Below, piece by piece: positions 56,800 through 64,000 of a DNA stretch of 64,000 nucleotides (position 1 is the first letter of the stretch; every line of letters starts with the position of its first letter). The position numbers were made by a program, and so were the translations under genes. The DNA comes from Streptomyces sp. SAT1 (GTDB lineage Bacteria; Actinomycetota; Actinomycetes; Streptomycetales; Streptomycetaceae). The notes under the pieces were generated by a model. The model ran no database searches and was not told the origin of the DNA. It saw nothing but the letters and a program-made list of their open reading frames with translations. The stretch spans positions 124,001-188,000 of the forward strand of contig NZ_CP015849.1 in the NCBI RefSeq assembly GCF_001654495.1, in the 5' to 3' direction.

Positions 56800-57737
56800 T
56801 TCTCGCGCACCTTCGGGTTGACCCACCCGAGCACGAGGTCGAGCAGGAAGTTGACGACGACGACGAAGACGACCGTGACGACGGTCAGTCCGAGCAGCAC
56901 CGGGATGTCGCCGATCTGGCTGGCCGACTGGGTGAGGCTGCCGATGCCCGGGAGGTTGAAGACGATCTCGACGACGATGGCGCCGCCGAGCAGTCCGACG
57001 AACATCACGGCGAGGACGGTGAGCGCGGCGGGCGAGGCGTTGCGCAGCACATGCAGGGTGACGCGCCGCGAGGACAGGCCGCGGGCCCTGAGGGTGCGGA
57101 CGAAGTCCTGGTGGGTGACCTCCAGGAAGCCGTTGCGCAGTTGTTCGGCGATCATCACGATCGCGCCGAGGGCCAGGGCGATGGACGGCAGGGTGATGGA
57201 GCGCAGCCATTCGGTGCCGGAGTGCGCGAGGGGGACGTAGCCGACGGCGGGGAACCAGCGGAGTTTGATGGCGAAGGTCAGGACGAGGATGAGGCTGACC
57301 CAGAAGCCCGGGAGGGCGAACAGCACGACGGAGGCGACCTTGAGGACGCGGGCGAGGACGCCGCGGGGGCGCAGTCCGGTGGTGATGCCGACGGCCAGGC
57401 CGATGAGGGCGGCCAGGACGGTGGCGGCGATGACGACGGACAGGGTGACCGGGACGCGGATGGAGATCTGGTCGGAGACCGGCTGGAAGTTGCGCCAGGA
57501 GGTGCCGAAGTCGCCGTGCAGCGCGTGGGAGAACCAGTCCCAGAACTGGACGAGCAGGGGCCGGTCCAGGCCGAGCTGATGGCGCAGCGCGGCCCGCTGG
57601 ACCGGGGTGGCGCTGTCGCCGAGGAGGGCGGCGGTGGGGTCGCCGATGGCCAGGTGTGCCAGGAAGAAGGAGGCCGAGGTGACGACCACCAGGAGGACGG
57701 CCCCTGAGAGCAGGCGCCGCAAGGTGAATTTGATCAT
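56796..57737 (-). CDS. ABC transporter permease (DppB type)
   Basis: This 313-residue permease has a DppB N-terminus (FTLRRLLSGAVLLVVVTSASFFLAHLAIGDPTAALLG), RHQLGLDRPLLVQFWDWFSHALHGDFGTS and EAA loop VRTLRARGLSSRRVTLHVLRNA. It forms the channel with the fused permease. It follows the binding-protein gene by 59 nt. Confidence 0.95.
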   Translation of the reverse strand: MIKFTLRRLLSGAVLLVVVTSASFFLAHLAIGDPTAALLGDSATPVQRAALRHQLGLDRPLLVQFWDWFSHALHGDFGTSWRNFQPVSDQISIRVPVTLSVVIAATVLAALIGLAVGITTGLRPRGVLARVLKVASVVLFALPGFWVSLILVLTFAIKLRWFPAVGYVPLAHSGTEWLRSITLPSIALALGAIVMIAEQLRNGFLEVTHQDFVRTLRARGLSSRRVTLHVLRNASPAALTVLAVMFVGLLGGAIVVEIVFNLPGIGSLTQSASQIGDIPVLLGLTVVTVVFVVVVNFLLDLVLGWVNPKVREK

Positions 57738-57796
57738 GTGGGACCCCTCTGGGTGCGGCGGCCGGCTGTCGGGGCGGGCCGCCGCCGGGACGGGAA

Positions 57797-59308
57797 CTAG
57801 CCGCGCTGGATGAACCGCAGGGTCGGGAACATCATGCCGGTGATGGGGGTCACCGTGATTCCCTTCATGCTGAAGTAGGTGTTGTTCGCCTGGTACCAGA
57901 CGTCCTGCCAGGCCGTGTCGGTGACCTTGGCGTCCAGTTCGCGGATCAGCGCGGTCTGCCGGTCGCCGGTGGCCGCCTGGATCCTGCCGAGCAGCGACTG
58001 GATCTCGGGGAACGCCTCGGTGGAGGGGTTCGGGTTGAACCACTGGCGGGAGGCGATCCGGCCGTCCACCGACGCCGCCGAGTTGGAGTCGAGGGCCACG
58101 ACCGCCACGAACATCGGGAAGGTGGAGGCGTTCTTCTGGTAGTCGGCCGGTGACATGTTCTTCCAGGTCACCTTGATGCCGAGCTGGCCGAGAATCTGCT
58201 GGACGGCGGGCTGCCAGGCCTGGAAGATCGACGACATCGGCATCGTCACCCGGAAGCCGTCGGGGTAGCCGGCCTCGGCCAGCAGCCGCTTGGCCTTGTC
58301 CATGTCGAACGGGTAGCGGTCGTTGAGCGAGGCGTCGTAGGCGGGGTCGCCCGCCGGGAACACCTGGTTGGTCGCCACGCCGGAGCCCTGTCCGACGGAC
58401 TTGAGGATGGCCGCGCCGTCGAAGGCGTGGTTGATGGCCTGGCGCACCCGGACGTCGCCGAGCGGCTTGAGCTGCTTGCCGGTGCGGTCGGTGAACTGGA
58501 TGCCGACCCAGGTGGCCACCTTGGAGGCGATGTTCCAGCCGTTGCGCTCGGCGTACGGGATGTCGGCCGCGTTGGCGTAGTTGACGTCGAGCTGGCCGGA
58601 GAGCATGGCGTTGAAGCTGGCGGTCGGGTCGGCGATCGGGAACACCTTCACCGTGCGGTACGGGTAGGTGGCGCGGTCCCAGTGCCGGGGCTTCTCGGTG
58701 AACACGTACTGCGATCCGGGTGTGGACTCGCCGGCCCGGAAGGTGTACGGGCCCGAGCCGACCGGTGCGGCGGTGAGGCTCTTGGCCTTGATGGCGGCGG
58801 GCGAGGCCATCCAGCTGCGGCCCAGGCCCATGTAGTAGAGCAGCGAGTCGTTCTTCTTCTTGAGGTGCAGGGCGATGGTGTCCGCGTCCACCTCGGTGAC
58901 GCTCGTGACGTCGGCGTACGTCTGGCCGGAGCGGACTCCGGACCTGAGGTGCTCCAGGTTCCGCACCGCGGCCGCCGCGTCGAAGCGCTGTCCGTCGCTG
59001 AAGGAGACCCCGGTGCGCAGGTGCATGGTGAGGGTCAGGTAGTCCGGGGAGTAGGACCACGACGTGGCGAGTGCGGGGACGGGGCGGGAGTTCTTGTCCA
59101 GGGCGACCAGCGGGTCGTAGACGGCGGACAGATAGGGCCCGTCGAAGCCGATGTCGGCGTTGGCCGGGTCCCAGGACGTGACGTCCAGGAGCGTGCCGAT
59201 CCTGAGTTGGTCCGTCGATGTGCTGCCGGACGTGGCGGCGGCGTTCGTGCAGGCGGCGAGCGCGAGCGCGACGACCGCGACAAGTGCGGCTCTCCAGATC
59301 CTCTGCAT
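57797..59308 (-). CDS. Oligopeptide/nickel-type substrate-binding lipoprotein
   Basis: This 503-residue SBP_bac_5 protein has a signal peptide ending in the lipobox LAAC (Cys about 20), then QLRIGTLLDVTSWDPANADIGFDGPYLSAVYDPLV, VSFSDGQRFDAAAAVRNLEHL and GSGPYTFRAGES. It captures the ligand outside the cell and begins a seven-gene operon (binding protein, permease, permease-ATPase, ATPase, TetR, aldehyde dehydrogenase, SnoaL). ATG at 59308. The promoter at 59466-59493 gives a leader of about 150 nt. Confidence 0.93.
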   Translation of the reverse strand: MQRIWRAALVAVVALALAACTNAAATSGSTSTDQLRIGTLLDVTSWDPANADIGFDGPYLSAVYDPLVALDKNSRPVPALATSWSYSPDYLTLTMHLRTGVSFSDGQRFDAAAAVRNLEHLRSGVRSGQTYADVTSVTEVDADTIALHLKKKNDSLLYYMGLGRSWMASPAAIKAKSLTAAPVGSGPYTFRAGESTPGSQYVFTEKPRHWDRATYPYRTVKVFPIADPTASFNAMLSGQLDVNYANAADIPYAERNGWNIASKVATWVGIQFTDRTGKQLKPLGDVRVRQAINHAFDGAAILKSVGQGSGVATNQVFPAGDPAYDASLNDRYPFDMDKAKRLLAEAGYPDGFRVTMPMSSIFQAWQPAVQQILGQLGIKVTWKNMSPADYQKNASTFPMFVAVVALDSNSAASVDGRIASRQWFNPNPSTEAFPEIQSLLGRIQAATGDRQTALIRELDAKVTDTAWQDVWYQANNTYFSMKGITVTPITGMMFPTLRFIQRG

Positions 59309-59465
59309 GGAATCTTCTCTCGGGTAAGAGGGGCGCTGATGCCAGATCGAGCCGGGAGAGGATCGCCGGTTCTCGTCGCCGTCGCAGCGCTCGGCCCATC
59401 GATCGACGAGAGCGGGTGCGCGGGCCAGTGTTCCCCCGCACGCCACCTCACGTGTCGTGGCCGTT

Positions 59466-59493
59466 AGTCTACGGATGTCGGCTAAAAAGACAA
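59466..59493 (-). promoter_or_regulatory. Promoter of the uptake operon (TTGTCT-16-TAGACT)
   Basis: On the minus strand TTGTCT (59493-59488) and TAGACT (59471-59466) are 16 bp apart. The -35 overlaps the T-tract of the preceding terminator, so read-through and initiation may interact. Confidence 0.6.
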
Positions 59494-59531
59494 TGGCCCC
59501 GTCGCAGCCGATTGGCGAGCGAGGGGGCCAT
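59483..59531 (-). terminator. Rho-independent terminator of the O-methyltransferase gene
   Basis: ATGGCCCC (59493-59500) pairs with GGGGCCAT (59524-59531). On the minus strand the hairpin is followed by TTGTCTTTTTAG, a real T-tract, rare in this GC-rich DNA. It ends transcription from the aldo/keto reductase and methyltransferase genes. Confidence 0.85.
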
Positions 59532-59570
59532 GTCGTGGCCGGAGGGTCCGGCCGGGGGTGTCACCGCAGG

Positions 59571-60560
59571 TCAGACAGCTTCCGCGACGACCACACGGGG
59601 GCTTCCGGGCAGCGCCAGGACCTCCCGCGGACGCCAGCCGGCGGCCGTCAGCCACTCCTCCACCTCGGACGCCGGGTACACCACCGTGCCGTCGATGACG
59701 AAGTACTCCCCGGCGTGCAGCGCGTCGATGGAACGCTGGCGCTCGTCGTCGTCCAGCAGGAAGTCCAGCAGGAGCAGGGTGGCCCCGGGCGCCGCGGCGG
59801 CGCGCGCGGCGGTGAGGATCGCCCGGTTCTGCTCCGCGGTGAAGCGGTGGATGACGTGGTTGACCATGACGAGATCGTGCTCCCCGCCGGGGTCGGCCGT
59901 GTCGGTCGGTGCGGGTTCGACCGTCGCCCGGTCGGCGACGCCCGCGGCGGCCAGCGCCCCGGTGACGGCGTCGGTGGAGGCGGGGTCGAAGACGAAGCGG
60001 GCCGTGAGAGCGGGGTTGGCCTTCAGGGCGCCGATGGCGAAGTCGGGCGAGAGACCGCCGAGGTCGAGCAGGCTGCGGAAGGGGGTGAAGTCGAAGGAGC
60101 GGGCGAGCATGGCGGCGTGCAGGGTGTTGTAGCGCATGACCCCGGCCATGAACGCCTTCCACCGGTCGTCGTCCATCTTGAGCTCGCCGGGCTCGGTGGT
60201 GTCGACGGTGGTGTCGAACTGGAGCCAGTGGCCGTAGCTGATCTCGTTCAGGAAGGCGAGGAAGGGGTGCAGGTCGAGGTCGCCGTCGCCGGTCAGGTAC
60301 GCGGCGGCGTCCGGGGCGAGCCGGTAGCGGCCGTCGCGGCGCTCCAGCAGCCCCAGGCCGTTCATGGCGTCGGCGAGGATCCGCGTCATCCGCTCGCTCA
60401 GGCCGGTGGCCGAGGCCAGCGCCGGCACGTCGCGCTCGCCCTCGGCGAGGGCGCGGAACAGGCCGGTGCGCGCCGCGGCGAAGAGCTGCTTGGCGCCCAT
60501 GTAGCCGGTGGCTATCCCGACGATGCGGTCGGGCGTGGCCGGTGTGCCGGATGCGGTCAT
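59571..60560 (-). CDS. Acetylserotonin-O-methyltransferase-type enzyme
   Basis: This 329-residue protein has an N-terminal winged-helix dimerisation domain (GAKQLFAAARTGLFRALAEGERDVPALASATGLSERMTRILADAM) and a C-terminal SAM methyltransferase fold. The SAM loop reads DLGGLSPDFAIG rather than the usual DVGGGxG, so binding may be altered. Such enzymes O-methylate phenols or enols, often in secondary metabolism. It lies 68 nt after the aldo/keto reductase gene. Substrate unknown; it may act on the same compound as the neighbours. Confidence 0.85.
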   Translation of the reverse strand: MTASGTPATPDRIVGIATGYMGAKQLFAAARTGLFRALAEGERDVPALASATGLSERMTRILADAMNGLGLLERRDGRYRLAPDAAAYLTGDGDLDLHPFLAFLNEISYGHWLQFDTTVDTTEPGELKMDDDRWKAFMAGVMRYNTLHAAMLARSFDFTPFRSLLDLGGLSPDFAIGALKANPALTARFVFDPASTDAVTGALAAAGVADRATVEPAPTDTADPGGEHDLVMVNHVIHRFTAEQNRAILTAARAAAAPGATLLLLDFLLDDDERQRSIDALHAGEYFVIDGTVVYPASEVEEWLTAAGWRPREVLALPGSPRVVVAEAV

Positions 60561-60628
60561 GGTGTTCTCCTGAGGGTGTGGTGCGGCTGTCGGGGGTGGA
60601 TCCGTGCGGTGGCCGGTGCCGGCCGGTG

Positions 60629-61597
60629 TCACCAGGTGCCGTCCGCGGCGACGTCGCGGTCGAGCCAGAGGTCGGCGGTGGCCCGGCGCAGAGCCTGCGC
60701 GCCCACCCGGTCGAGCAGGGCCAGCGCGCCGACGTTGTCCTCCAGCTGGCTCTGCCGGGAGACGCCGACCAGGACGTTGGCGGTGGCGGGGTTGGCCAGG
60801 CAGAAGGCGATGCCGAGCTGGGCGGGCGAGGCGCCGAACTCGTCGGCCAGGCGGCGCACCGTGCCGTAGGAGGCGGCGACGCGTTCGCGGATGCCGCCGA
60901 CATCGGCGCCGATCTTGCGGTCCGGGATCAGCTTGCCCGCCAGCATGCCGCCCTCCAGGACGTCGGAGGCCTGGAGGGCGATCTCCCCGGACGCGAACAG
61001 CGGCGCGTAGTAGCCGCCCTCCGCCATGGACCTGCGGACCAGGCCGTACTTCAGCTGGGCGAACGAGGGCGGTACGAGTCCTCGTTCGCGTGCGACGTCG
61101 ATCGCCCGGCGCAGGTCGTCGTAGCGCCAGTTGTTGACACCCCAGGTGTCGAAGCGGCCCGCCTCGATCTGCTCGGCGACATCGGTGACCACGCGCTCGA
61201 CGTCGAGTTCGCCGAAGTAGTCGCCGACGACGACCGAGTCGGCCCGCTCGGTGCCGACGCGTTCGAGGGAGGTCTCCAGCTGCCGGGTGAACCCGGTGGC
61301 GGGGTAGTCCCAGAGCCAGAGCTTTCCGCAGAAGTGCCAGTCGGCGCGGGCGAGCCCGGCCTCCCGTACGGCCCGCCCGAAGATCAGGTCGGTGCGGGCG
61401 TTCTCCGCGTGCGGGCCCATGTTGTAGTGCGCGACGTCGAAGAAGGCGCAGCCGAGTTCCGCGGCCCGTGCGATCAGCGCCACGGCGTCGTCGAACTCCA
61501 TGCGGTCCCAGGTGTTCCACGATCCCAGGGCCAGCACCGGGACCTCGGGTCCACCCGGTCCGAGCCGGCGGCGGGGAACGGTCTTCGCAGCACTCAA
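60629..61597 (-). CDS. Aldo/keto reductase-family protein
   Basis: This 322-residue TIM-barrel protein matches aldo/keto reductases of the D-threo-aldose dehydrogenase group: RRRLGPGGPEVPVLALGSW, AELGCAFFDVAHYNMG with Asp and Tyr, FCGKLWLWD with the Lys, FDTWGVNNW and GVSRQSQLEDNV. The catalytic His after strand 4 appears replaced (VVVGDYFG in place of the usual LLH). The TTG start with GGGAGGAA upstream is well supported. It is divergent from the SDR gene with a palindrome between. Confidence 0.85.
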   Translation of the reverse strand: MSAAKTVPRRRLGPGGPEVPVLALGSWNTWDRMEFDDAVALIARAAELGCAFFDVAHYNMGPHAENARTDLIFGRAVREAGLARADWHFCGKLWLWDYPATGFTRQLETSLERVGTERADSVVVGDYFGELDVERVVTDVAEQIEAGRFDTWGVNNWRYDDLRRAIDVARERGLVPPSFAQLKYGLVRRSMAEGGYYAPLFASGEIALQASDVLEGGMLAGKLIPDRKIGADVGGIRERVAASYGTVRRLADEFGASPAQLGIAFCLANPATANVLVGVSRQSQLEDNVGALALLDRVGAQALRRATADLWLDRDVAADGTW

Positions 61598-61633
61598 AGT
61601 TCCTCCCGGAAGCCTCGGGTTTTTCGTCTACAA

Positions 61634-61648
61634 CCGTATACTATACGG
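61634..61648. promoter_or_regulatory. Perfect 7-1-7 palindrome CCGTATA-C-TATACGG
   Basis: It lies in the 92-nt divergent region of the reductase and SDR genes. It contains TATACT (61638-61643) on the plus strand and TATAGT on the minus strand, both good -10 hexamers, so one operator could silence both promoters. GntR- or TetR-type dimers bind such sites. Confidence 0.75.
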
Positions 61649-61655
61649 CCGACGC

Positions 61656-61671
61656 CGTGACGCGGGTCACG
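61656..61671. promoter_or_regulatory. Second inverted repeat CGTGAC-N4-GTCACG
   Basis: A perfect 6-4-6 repeat lies 8 nt from the first palindrome, in the SDR leader or the reductase -35 region. Its sequence is unrelated to the first, so a second regulator is possible. Confidence 0.55.
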
Positions 61672-61689
61672 CTGTGAGGAGAGTGGACG

Positions 61690-62430
61690 ATGAACAAGAC
61701 ACGCACCGTGCTCGTCACCGGTGGAGCGGGCGGGATCGGCCGGGGCGTCGCCGCGGCCTTCGCCGCCGCGGGCGACACCGTGGTCGTCGCCGACCGGGAC
61801 GCGGAGCGCGTCACGCACACAGCCGCGGAACTCGGCGTCCACGGCCGGGTGCTCGACATCACCGACGCGGCCGCGATCAGCCGTGGACTCGACGCGATCG
61901 AGGCCGAGTCGGGCCCGGTCGAGGTCCTGGTGAACAACGCCGGGCTGCTCACCGTGCACGGCGCGCTCCTGGAGCTGGCGGGCTCCGACCTCGACACGAT
62001 CCTGCGGACCAATGTGCTCGGTACGTTCCTGATGACCCAGCATGTCGCCCGGCGGATGGTCGACGCGGGCGCCGCCGGGGCGATCGTCAACATCTCCTCG
62101 ATCGGCGGCCGCCAGCCCACGCCCGGCATGGGCGGCTACGAGAGCAGCAAAGCGGCGGTGGACGCGCTCACCCGGTGGGCGGCGATCGAGCTGGCGGAGC
62201 ACGGGATCCGCGTCAACGCGGTGGCGCCCGGCCCGGTCCTGACCGAGATGCTGGCCACGGGGATGCCCGAGGGGTCGCCGCAGCGCCAGGCCTGGGAGAG
62301 CCGCATCCCGCTGCGCAGACTCGCCGCCGTCGACGACGTCGCCGCCGCAGCGGTCTTCCTCGCCGGCGACTCGGCCGCACACATCACCGGCACCAGCCTG
62401 CCGGTGGACGGCGGGCAGCTCCTCACCTGA
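61690..62430 (+). CDS. Short-chain dehydrogenase/reductase
   Basis: This 246-residue classical SDR has TGGAGGIGRG cofactor loop (10-19), VADRD at the end of strand 2 (Asp suggests NAD), NNAG (about 83-86), Ser in NISSIGG, and YESSK as the YxxxK motif; it ends in the usual PVDGGQLLT. It interconverts an alcohol and a ketone. It is divergent from the aldo/keto reductase gene and shares operators with it, so both probably handle related steps. GAGGAGA precedes the ATG. Confidence 0.94.
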   Translation: MNKTRTVLVTGGAGGIGRGVAAAFAAAGDTVVVADRDAERVTHTAAELGVHGRVLDITDAAAISRGLDAIEAESGPVEVLVNNAGLLTVHGALLELAGSDLDTILRTNVLGTFLMTQHVARRMVDAGAAGAIVNISSIGGRQPTPGMGGYESSKAAVDALTRWAAIELAEHGIRVNAVAPGPVLTEMLATGMPEGSPQRQAWESRIPLRRLAAVDDVAAAAVFLAGDSAAHITGTSLPVDGGQLLT

Positions 62431-62631
62431 GGGGCGGCGCGGGCCCCGGCCGGATGCCCGCACCCTCTGCGGAGGCGAACGCCGAGGCCGCGAGGCCGCT
62501 CATGCCAGAGGCGGCGGACGGTGAGGCGCTCCGGGCCGGGACACCGTGGGAACTCGGCCGCGGTCTCGGGCCCTGGTCCGCTGTTCTGCCCGCGGCGTGG
62601 GCCGGACCGTGTCCGCCCCCGGGCAGGCCCG

Positions 62632-62982
62632 TCAGCTCAGCAGTGCGAGCAGCCGGCCCAGCGCCTCCATGACGGGCCTGCCCACCTCGCCCACGGTCGC
62701 CGCGATCTGCGAGACGTGCGCCAGGATCATGCCGCGTTCACGCAGGGCGGTCCGGTCGGGGGTGAGCGCGGGCAGCGCGTCGTCCACGGTCCGGGCCTGC
62801 TCCGAAGTGAGCACCGGGCGCAGGTCCCCGAGGAGGCGGGTGAGGTCCGTCACGGCGGCTCGGAGCTGGGCGTCCTGGGCGGTGCCGTCGTTGTGGACGA
62901 CGGTGCCGCGGTTGATGCCGACGACCTGCTTGCCGCCGTTCACGTTGACGACGTCTCCGTAGTAGTTCGACGTGTCGCTCAC
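62632..62982 (-). CDS. Small protein with N-terminal Asn/Gly-rich motif shared with its neighbour
   Basis: This 116-residue soluble protein begins YYGDVVNVNGGKQVVGINRG (residues 7-26) and continues with an amphipathic helical region (AQLRAAVTDLTRLLGDL and EALGRLLALLS). GTG at 62982 overlaps the stop of the upstream gene as GTGA, so translation is coupled. The N-terminal motif matches the end of the upstream protein. No catalytic motif is visible; the helical part could be an effector, adaptor or oligomerisation domain. Function unknown. Confidence 0.75.
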   Translation of the reverse strand: MSDTSNYYGDVVNVNGGKQVVGINRGTVVHNDGTAQDAQLRAAVTDLTRLLGDLRPVLTSEQARTVDDALPALTPDRTALRERGMILAHVSQIAATVGEVGRPVMEALGRLLALLS

Positions 62983-63596
62983 AGTTTGATCCCCGTGTTT
63001 CCCCTGCCGCCGTTCATGTTGACGACGGAACCGAAGTTGTTCGTGGTGTTGTACTGCTCCAGGACGGCGGAGAACTCGTATTCCGGGTGGTCGATCGCGT
63101 ACACGACCTGTCCGGCGATCGCCCGCAGTTCATCCATGGTCGGCAGGGTGAGGACCACCCTGGAACCGCTGTTCAGCTCGACGACCAGCACCGGCTTCCT
63201 CGACGAGAGCAGGACGGCGCAGACAACGACCAGGGCGGCCAGGGCCAGGACGCCCGGGGCGGGGCCGCCGCTCCCGCCACCCCCGTCCGTGGAGCCGAAC
63301 CGGTCGGAGACGAAGAAGGCGATGCCCGCGAGCAGCAGGAGGTAGAGGCCGGCCTTGCCCCAGGCGGGCTTCAGCCTGAACACCTCGACCCAGCTGACAT
63401 TGCGCAGCGGAACCGCCGCCGACCCCACCCACAGGATCTGCCGCTGGACCTGGAGTTCCAGCGGCTTTCCCCTGCGCGGAGGCAGCGGCATCGGCGGTAT
63501 CTGCGGAGCCGGCTGCGGCGGCCGGGACGGGGGCCGGGGCGGACGCTGGGGCGGAGGCCCGGGGGGTGGTACGCCGGTGTCGCCCGCTTGATCCAT
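62979..63596 (-). CDS. DUF6232-like membrane protein with C-terminal Asn/Gly-rich motif
   Basis: This 205-residue protein has a Pro/Arg-rich N-terminus (1-43), a short beta domain (LELQVQRQILWVGSAAVPLRNVSWVEV) as in DUF6232, two membrane helices (about 85-100 and 118-135), a second beta part (VLVVELNSGSRVVLTLP, VVYAIDHPEYEF) and a C-terminal tail NNFGSVVNMNGGRGNTGI. The tail is shared in pattern with the next protein's N-terminus. The membrane helices place the tail in the cytoplasm if the N-terminus is also there. Role unknown; the motif sharing suggests contact between the two products. Confidence 0.78.
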   Translation of the reverse strand: MDQAGDTGVPPPGPPPQRPPRPPSRPPQPAPQIPPMPLPPRRGKPLELQVQRQILWVGSAAVPLRNVSWVEVFRLKPAWGKAGLYLLLLAGIAFFVSDRFGSTDGGGGSGGPAPGVLALAALVVVCAVLLSSRKPVLVVELNSGSRVVLTLPTMDELRAIAGQVVYAIDHPEYEFSAVLEQYNTTNNFGSVVNMNGGRGNTGIKL

Positions 63597-63720
63597 GGTC
63601 CCCCCGTGCTGTCGTCACCACCCGCGCGGCGCGTGGCGCGGGAGCATCATTAAGCCTGTGCGGGTCGTGGGACGGCAGACGAGATACGGCCAATGTCCTC
63701 GTCCCTCGCCGAGTCCCCGG

Positions 63721-64000
63721 TCAGGCGATCTCCGCCGCCTCGACGGTCTCGGACATCCCCGTCGTCCCGGGCGTCTGCGCCGCCTCGATCGCGCCGACGG
63801 CTCCGGCCGCCCCCCGCTCGTAGACGATCCTGCCGTCCACCACGGTCAACTCGACGCTGACGTCAGGGAGTTCGGCCGGGGCGACCGAGTACGGGTCGGT
63901 CTCCAGCACGCACAGGTCGGCGGCCATACCCGCAGCGAGCGTGCCCTTCCAGGAGGCGGCGCGGTCCTGGCGGGCCGGCTCCACGGTGTAGCAGCGCAGC
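63721..64000 (-). CDS. Amidohydrolase, C-terminal part (gene runs off the window)
   Basis: The visible 3' end of this minus-strand gene reads LRCYTVEPARQDRAASWKGT, then AAGMAADLCVLETDPYSV and VELTVVDGRIVYERG, which match the end of YtcJ/AtzA-type metal-dependent amidohydrolases. The catalytic barrel and its His/Asp ligands lie outside the window. It is followed by a 124-nt gap before the DUF6232-like gene. The short tail after VYERG is not conserved. Confidence 0.8.
   Translation of the reverse strand, partial: LRCYTVEPARQDRAASWKGTLAAGMAADLCVLETDPYSVAPAELPDVSVELTVVDGRIVYERGAAGAVGAIEAAQTPGTTGMSETVEAAEIA

Overview
The window is a high-GC actinobacterial chromosome segment. Twin-arginine and lipoprotein signals, GTG/TTG starts, ATGA or GTGA gene overlaps, a complete conservon (the HK-like/roadblock/DUF742/GTPase/P450 operon), a GH64 glucanase and an XRE/cupin pair all point to Streptomyces. 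Several broken genes (RICIN lectin ends, an AraC/MFS pair, a PP2C phosphatase) and much accessory content suggest an arm-like or variable part of the chromosome. I saw no rRNA, tRNA, CRISPR array or intact insertion sequence.

Region 1 (1-6800) is the most unusual. A tightly overlapped operon encodes a geranyl-diphosphate-C-methyltransferase-like enzyme, a short-chain polyprenyl diphosphate synthase, a TauD-type Fe(II)/2-oxoglutarate dioxygenase, phosphonopyruvate decarboxylase and phosphoenolpyruvate mutase, followed by a drug-efflux transporter. The last two enzymes are the committed entry to C-P bond natural products. Placing them in one transcript with prenyl-diphosphate synthesis and methylation suggests a phosphonate-isoprenoid hybrid pathway that I do not recognise. 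The cluster runs off the left edge.

Region 2 (6.7-20.2 kb) is mixed single genes: an atypical response regulator, an epoxide hydrolase, RICIN remnants in opposite orientations, small stress proteins (hydrophobic peptide, CsbD), a MarR/VOC divergent pair with two matching operators, a STAS protein, a PadR/HAAS pair, a large NACHT (STAND) NTPase with a C-terminal LRR-like region that could be an immune NLR, an XRE/cupin pair and an orphan polyprenyl synthase.

Region 3 (20.2-31.2 kb) holds a beta-helix-like membrane protein, an AraC/MFS pair joined by deletions, a five-gene peptide/nickel-type uptake operon that ends in a methyltransferase, then an AraC regulator and a fosmidomycin-resistance-family MFS.

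Region 4 (31.6-37.8 kb) is a conservon, cvnA-B-C-D-E, whose P450 lacks the ExxR arginine (CYP157-like), facing a canonical P450. Region 5 (38-45.2 kb) has secreted or envelope enzymes: M64 peptidase, isochorismatase-like protein, L,D-transpeptidase, GH64-CBM6 glucanase, transglycosylase-like protein, a PP2C remnant and a GNAT. Region 6 (45.2-51.5 kb) is a DUF4132 protein plus a 1737-residue partner with a heptamer repeat tract upstream of its start.

Region 7 (51.6-62.4 kb) looks like one uptake-and-oxidation island: oligopeptide-type ABC importer, embedded TetR, aldehyde dehydrogenase and SnoaL-like protein in one operon, next to an O-methyltransferase, an aldo/keto reductase and a divergent SDR sharing a palindromic operator. 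The right end has a translationally coupled pair (DUF6232 membrane protein and small soluble protein) that share a short Asn/Gly-rich motif, and the 3' part of an amidohydrolase gene.
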